The notes under the pieces were generated by a model. That model made no database searches. It saw nothing but the letters and a program-made list of their open reading frames with translations, and was not told the DNA's origin. Below are positions 61,994-64,000 of a stretch of 64,000 nucleotides of DNA, in pieces (position 1 is the stretch's first letter; the number at the start of each line of letters is the position of its first letter). The position numbers and the translations under genes are program-made. The DNA lies in assembly GCA_947492955.1 (NCBI GenBank), contig CANLOV010000003.1, forward strand, positions 124,001 through 188,000. The letters are read 5' to 3'. This DNA is from an uncultured Cellulophaga sp. (GTDB taxonomy: Bacteria > Bacteroidota > Bacteroidia > Flavobacteriales > Flavobacteriaceae).

Positions 61994-63592
61994 ATGTTCA
62001 AAAGAATAATACACTCTGTTTTTATACGCTCTTTACTTGTTGTAATAAGCATAGGCTTATTTGTTGCTTGTAAAGAAGAAAAAAAGAAAATAATAATTAA
62101 TTTTCCTCATACAGATTTATCTACAGAAAATTTAATCCCCAAACCATTAAAAATAATACCAACCCATAATGCTTTTGGACTTAATAAAAGTACCGTAATC
62201 TATACTTCACAGACTAATAATGGTTTTAATAAAGTTGGTTACTTTTTATCAGAAAAAATAAAACAAAAAACAGGATTAGATATTCCTGTTAACAAGACTA
62301 CTACCAATACTATTGATAAATTTATCTATATTAACAAATCTGATAGTGTAGCGCTTAAAAACAAAGAAGCTTATCAATTATACATCACAAAAGATACTAT
62401 CATAATAAACGCTAAAACTGCAGAAGGGGCATTCAGAGGCATACAAACGTTACGACAGTTAATACCTTATACTAGTAACGATACACTTACCGATTATAGA
62501 CTATGGCCCATACCTACAGGAAAAATAATAGATAGTCCTAATTATAATTATAGAGGAACTATGCTAGATGTAGCCAGACATTTTTTTAGTGTTGCCGATG
62601 TTAAAAAATACTTAGACCTTATAGCGTATTATAAAATAAATGTTTTACATCTACACCTTACAGACGACCAGGGTTGGCGAATAGAAATAAAATCTTGGCC
62701 TAAATTAACAAGCGTTGGAGGACACTCTGAAGTAGGTGGTGGTAAAGGTGGTTTTTACACACAAGAAGAATACAAAGACATTGTTTCCTACGCTGCGGAA
62801 AGACATATTTTAATTATACCAGAAATAGATATGCCGGGTCACACCAATGCGGCTTCTGTATCTTATCCTTTTTTAAATGGAAACGGAAAAACTCCTAAAC
62901 CATACACTGGTATGCGTGTTGGCTTTAGTACTTTTAACACAAAAAAAGATACTACCTATAGCTTTATTAATAATGTAGTACAAGAAATAGCTGCTATAAC
63001 TCCAGGCCCCTATTTACATATTGGCGGAGATGAAAGCCATGTTACAAAAAAAAGAGATTACCATTATTTTGTAAAAAAGGTTGAAGCTATTGTTAACAAA
63101 CATAACAAGCAAGTTATTGGTTGGGGTGAAATAATACAAGCAACAACAAACACTAGCTCCGTAGCCCAACATTGGAGAACTAAAAAAAATGCCGTAATAG
63201 CATCTAACAAAGGTTCTAAAATAATATTATCTCCTGCTAAAAATACTTATTTAGATATGAAATATGATTCATTATCTAAACATGGGTTAGATTGGGCAGG
63301 ACATATATCTGTTACCGATGCATATAATTGGGCTCCCGAAAATTATATAACAGAAATACCTAACAATGCTATTTTAGGTATTGAAGCTCCTCTATGGTCC
63401 GAAACTATAAGTACTATATCTGAATTAGAATATTTAGCCTTTCCTAGAATTATAGGGTATGCAGAATTAGGCTGGACAAATAAAGAGAATAGAGAATGGG
63501 AAAACTATAAAATTCGTTTAGCCAACCAAGTACCATATTTAAAACATATGAACGTTAATTACTATCCTTCTCCCCTAATAGAATGGAAATAA
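61994..63592 (+). CDS. GH20 beta-N-acetylhexosaminidase, predicted lipoprotein
   Basis: This 532-residue protein has a lipoprotein signal with lipobox LFVAC (about 27). A GH20b N-terminal domain (about 45-165) precedes the catalytic TIM barrel: NYRGTMLDVARHFF, LHLHLTDDQGWRIEI, IPEIDMPGHTNAA, and HIGGDESH with the catalytic Asp-Glu pair (about 344-345), then GWGEI and WGAPE-like YNWAPEN. It removes terminal GlcNAc or GalNAc from chitin oligosaccharides, glycans or murein fragments. It ends soon after the barrel and lacks long C-terminal modules. It is the last gene of a three-enzyme operon. Confidence 0.92.
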   Translation: MFKRIIHSVFIRSLLVVISIGLFVACKEEKKKIIINFPHTDLSTENLIPKPLKIIPTHNAFGLNKSTVIYTSQTNNGFNKVGYFLSEKIKQKTGLDIPVNKTTTNTIDKFIYINKSDSVALKNKEAYQLYITKDTIIINAKTAEGAFRGIQTLRQLIPYTSNDTLTDYRLWPIPTGKIIDSPNYNYRGTMLDVARHFFSVADVKKYLDLIAYYKINVLHLHLTDDQGWRIEIKSWPKLTSVGGHSEVGGGKGGFYTQEEYKDIVSYAAERHILIIPEIDMPGHTNAASVSYPFLNGNGKTPKPYTGMRVGFSTFNTKKDTTYSFINNVVQEIAAITPGPYLHIGGDESHVTKKRDYHYFVKKVEAIVNKHNKQVIGWGEIIQATTNTSSVAQHWRTKKNAVIASNKGSKIILSPAKNTYLDMKYDSLSKHGLDWAGHISVTDAYNWAPENYITEIPNNAILGIEAPLWSETISTISELEYLAFPRIIGYAELGWTNKENREWENYKIRLANQVPYLKHMNVNYYPSPLIEWK

Positions 63593-63649
63593 ATTTTCAT
63601 TAACATATTGCTTTTTTAAATTCAATTGTAACTCTATTACCGATAAACG

Positions 63650-63743
63650 GTTGAAACAATCCATTCATCTACTACAACAATCATAATTTCAACGATTTAA
63701 TTTGTATTTCAACGTATCCATACAATTTCACTAACCTTTCAAC
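63650..63743. repeat. Spaced TTTCAAC repeats upstream of the DUF6747-like gene
   Basis: TTTCAAC occurs at 63687-63693, 63707-63713 and 63737-63743, exactly 20 and 30 bp apart, with a partial TTTCAct at 63726-63732 and an inverted GTTGAAA at 63650-63656. The 10-bp multiples put the repeats on one face of DNA, like an operator array. The downstream start is at 63832. Confidence 0.5.
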
Positions 63744-63796
63744 TTTAATTTTTACCTGTTCATCAATTATATTCCCTTTAAAAATACAAGTAGTTG

Positions 63797-63804
63797 CAAC
63801 TTTG
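63797..63804 (+). promoter_or_regulatory. Imperfect -7 element before the DUF6747-like gene
   Basis: CAACTTTG differs by one base from TAnnTTTG and lies 27 nt before the ATG. Together with the repeats it may form an activator-dependent promoter. Confidence 0.4.
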
Positions 63805-63831
63805 TTCTTATAAAACCAAAGAAATATAATT

Positions 63832-64000
63832 ATGAAAACATTATTACTTGTTAAAAATATTTATTTAGAAGGATTTAAAAACTTAGGAAATTTTTTTGTA
63901 AAAAACTACTTCAAAGCATTTGCATGGTTTAGTTTTATTATGTTTGCTATGGTATTGTATGCTTTTATTTATAGAGTTTTTACAGGTTTTGTATTTGATT
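63832..64000 (+). CDS. DUF6747-like membrane protein (3' end outside window)
   Basis: The first 56 residues are visible and the frame stays open to the window edge. An amphipathic, basic stretch (MKTLLLVKNIYLEGFKNLGN) is followed by a long helix (WFSFIMFAMVLYAFIYRVF) and the start of a GF tail. The IYLEGFKN, AWF and YAFIYRVFTGF features match what I recall of the flavobacterial DUF6747 family of short membrane proteins. Upstream lie the TTTCAAC repeats. Function unknown. The total length is not visible. Confidence 0.6.
   Translation, partial: MKTLLLVKNIYLEGFKNLGNFFVKNYFKAFAWFSFIMFAMVLYAFIYRVFTGFVFD

Noticed and set aside
1-64000. tRNA, rRNA, CRISPR, integrase or transposase genes
   Set aside because: I found no cloverleaf with CCA-type ends, no rRNA-like stretch, no repeat-spacer array and no recombinase motif in any frame.

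Overview
This is an AT-rich chromosomal window from a member of the Bacteroidota, almost certainly a marine-type Flavobacteriaceae. The evidence is a SprB-like adhesin with a type IX secretion (T9SS) C-terminal domain followed by a SprF/PorP gene, TonB receptors with carboxypeptidase-like N-terminal domains, DUF4105, DUF2795, DUF6747 and CCC-motif proteins, promoters of the TAnnTTTG type, an almost complete absence of Shine-Dalgarno sequences, and frequent TTG starts. I see no phage, insertion sequence, CRISPR array, tRNA or rRNA. Most of the window is core genome with a few accessory clusters.

Layout. 0-3.4 kb: the end of a DUF1624/HGSNAT-like membrane acyltransferase, then a three-gene minus-strand operon of two lipoprotein alpha/beta hydrolases around a small secreted protein. 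3.9-10.9 kb: an iron-uptake island with fur, a DUF4374-like lipoprotein, a TonB receptor and a DUF6686-like gene, divergent from a plus-strand operon of two small membrane proteins (DUF3325- and DUF3649-like) and a PepSY membrane protein. A candidate Fur-type box is shared by the fur upstream region and the divergent promoter. 11.2-17.8 kb: a 1904-residue T9SS adhesin and its SprF partner. 17.8-21.7 kb: a DEAD-box helicase, then the minus-strand unit coiled-coil protein/zapA/6S RNA/rny. 21.9-30.3 kb: an M23 peptidase, a TonB receptor and a secreted protein, cysteine desulfurase, an Smr protein, DUF2752 and two CCC-motif proteins. 30.4-36.2 kb: recQ, divergent from kdsD-tatC, lptB and a GNAT gene. 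36.3-45.5 kb: pssA, DUF4105, an ABC-F protein, a shrunken methyltransferase relative, a cobalamin adenosyltransferase, DUF2795 and secA.

45.8-49.4 kb is the most unusual part. A membrane histidine kinase without a response regulator is followed by three tandem paralogous genes for tiny secreted basic proteins. Each has a 124-bp upstream block that aligns without gaps to the other two. A 37-residue membrane peptide is coupled to the last gene and an M23 peptidase precedes the first. I recognise no described family for the three proteins, and this is my main candidate for an undescribed system.

49.5-64 kb: msrA, an ECF sigma/anti-sigma-like/DUF4097-like operon, aldose epimerase, a lipid-linked glycosylation group (GT2, LPG-synthase-type flippase-like protein, GT39, PAP2), a MATE exporter, mazG, an esterase/SGNH/GH20 hexosaminidase operon, and the start of a DUF6747-like gene.

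How it fits together: the window is dominated by envelope biology. It includes protein export (SecA, TatC, T9SS substrate and SprF), LPS and phospholipid assembly (KdsD, LptB, PssA), murein hydrolases, TonB-dependent uptake and cell-surface stress signalling. All functional statements are homology recognised by eye; no database search was run.
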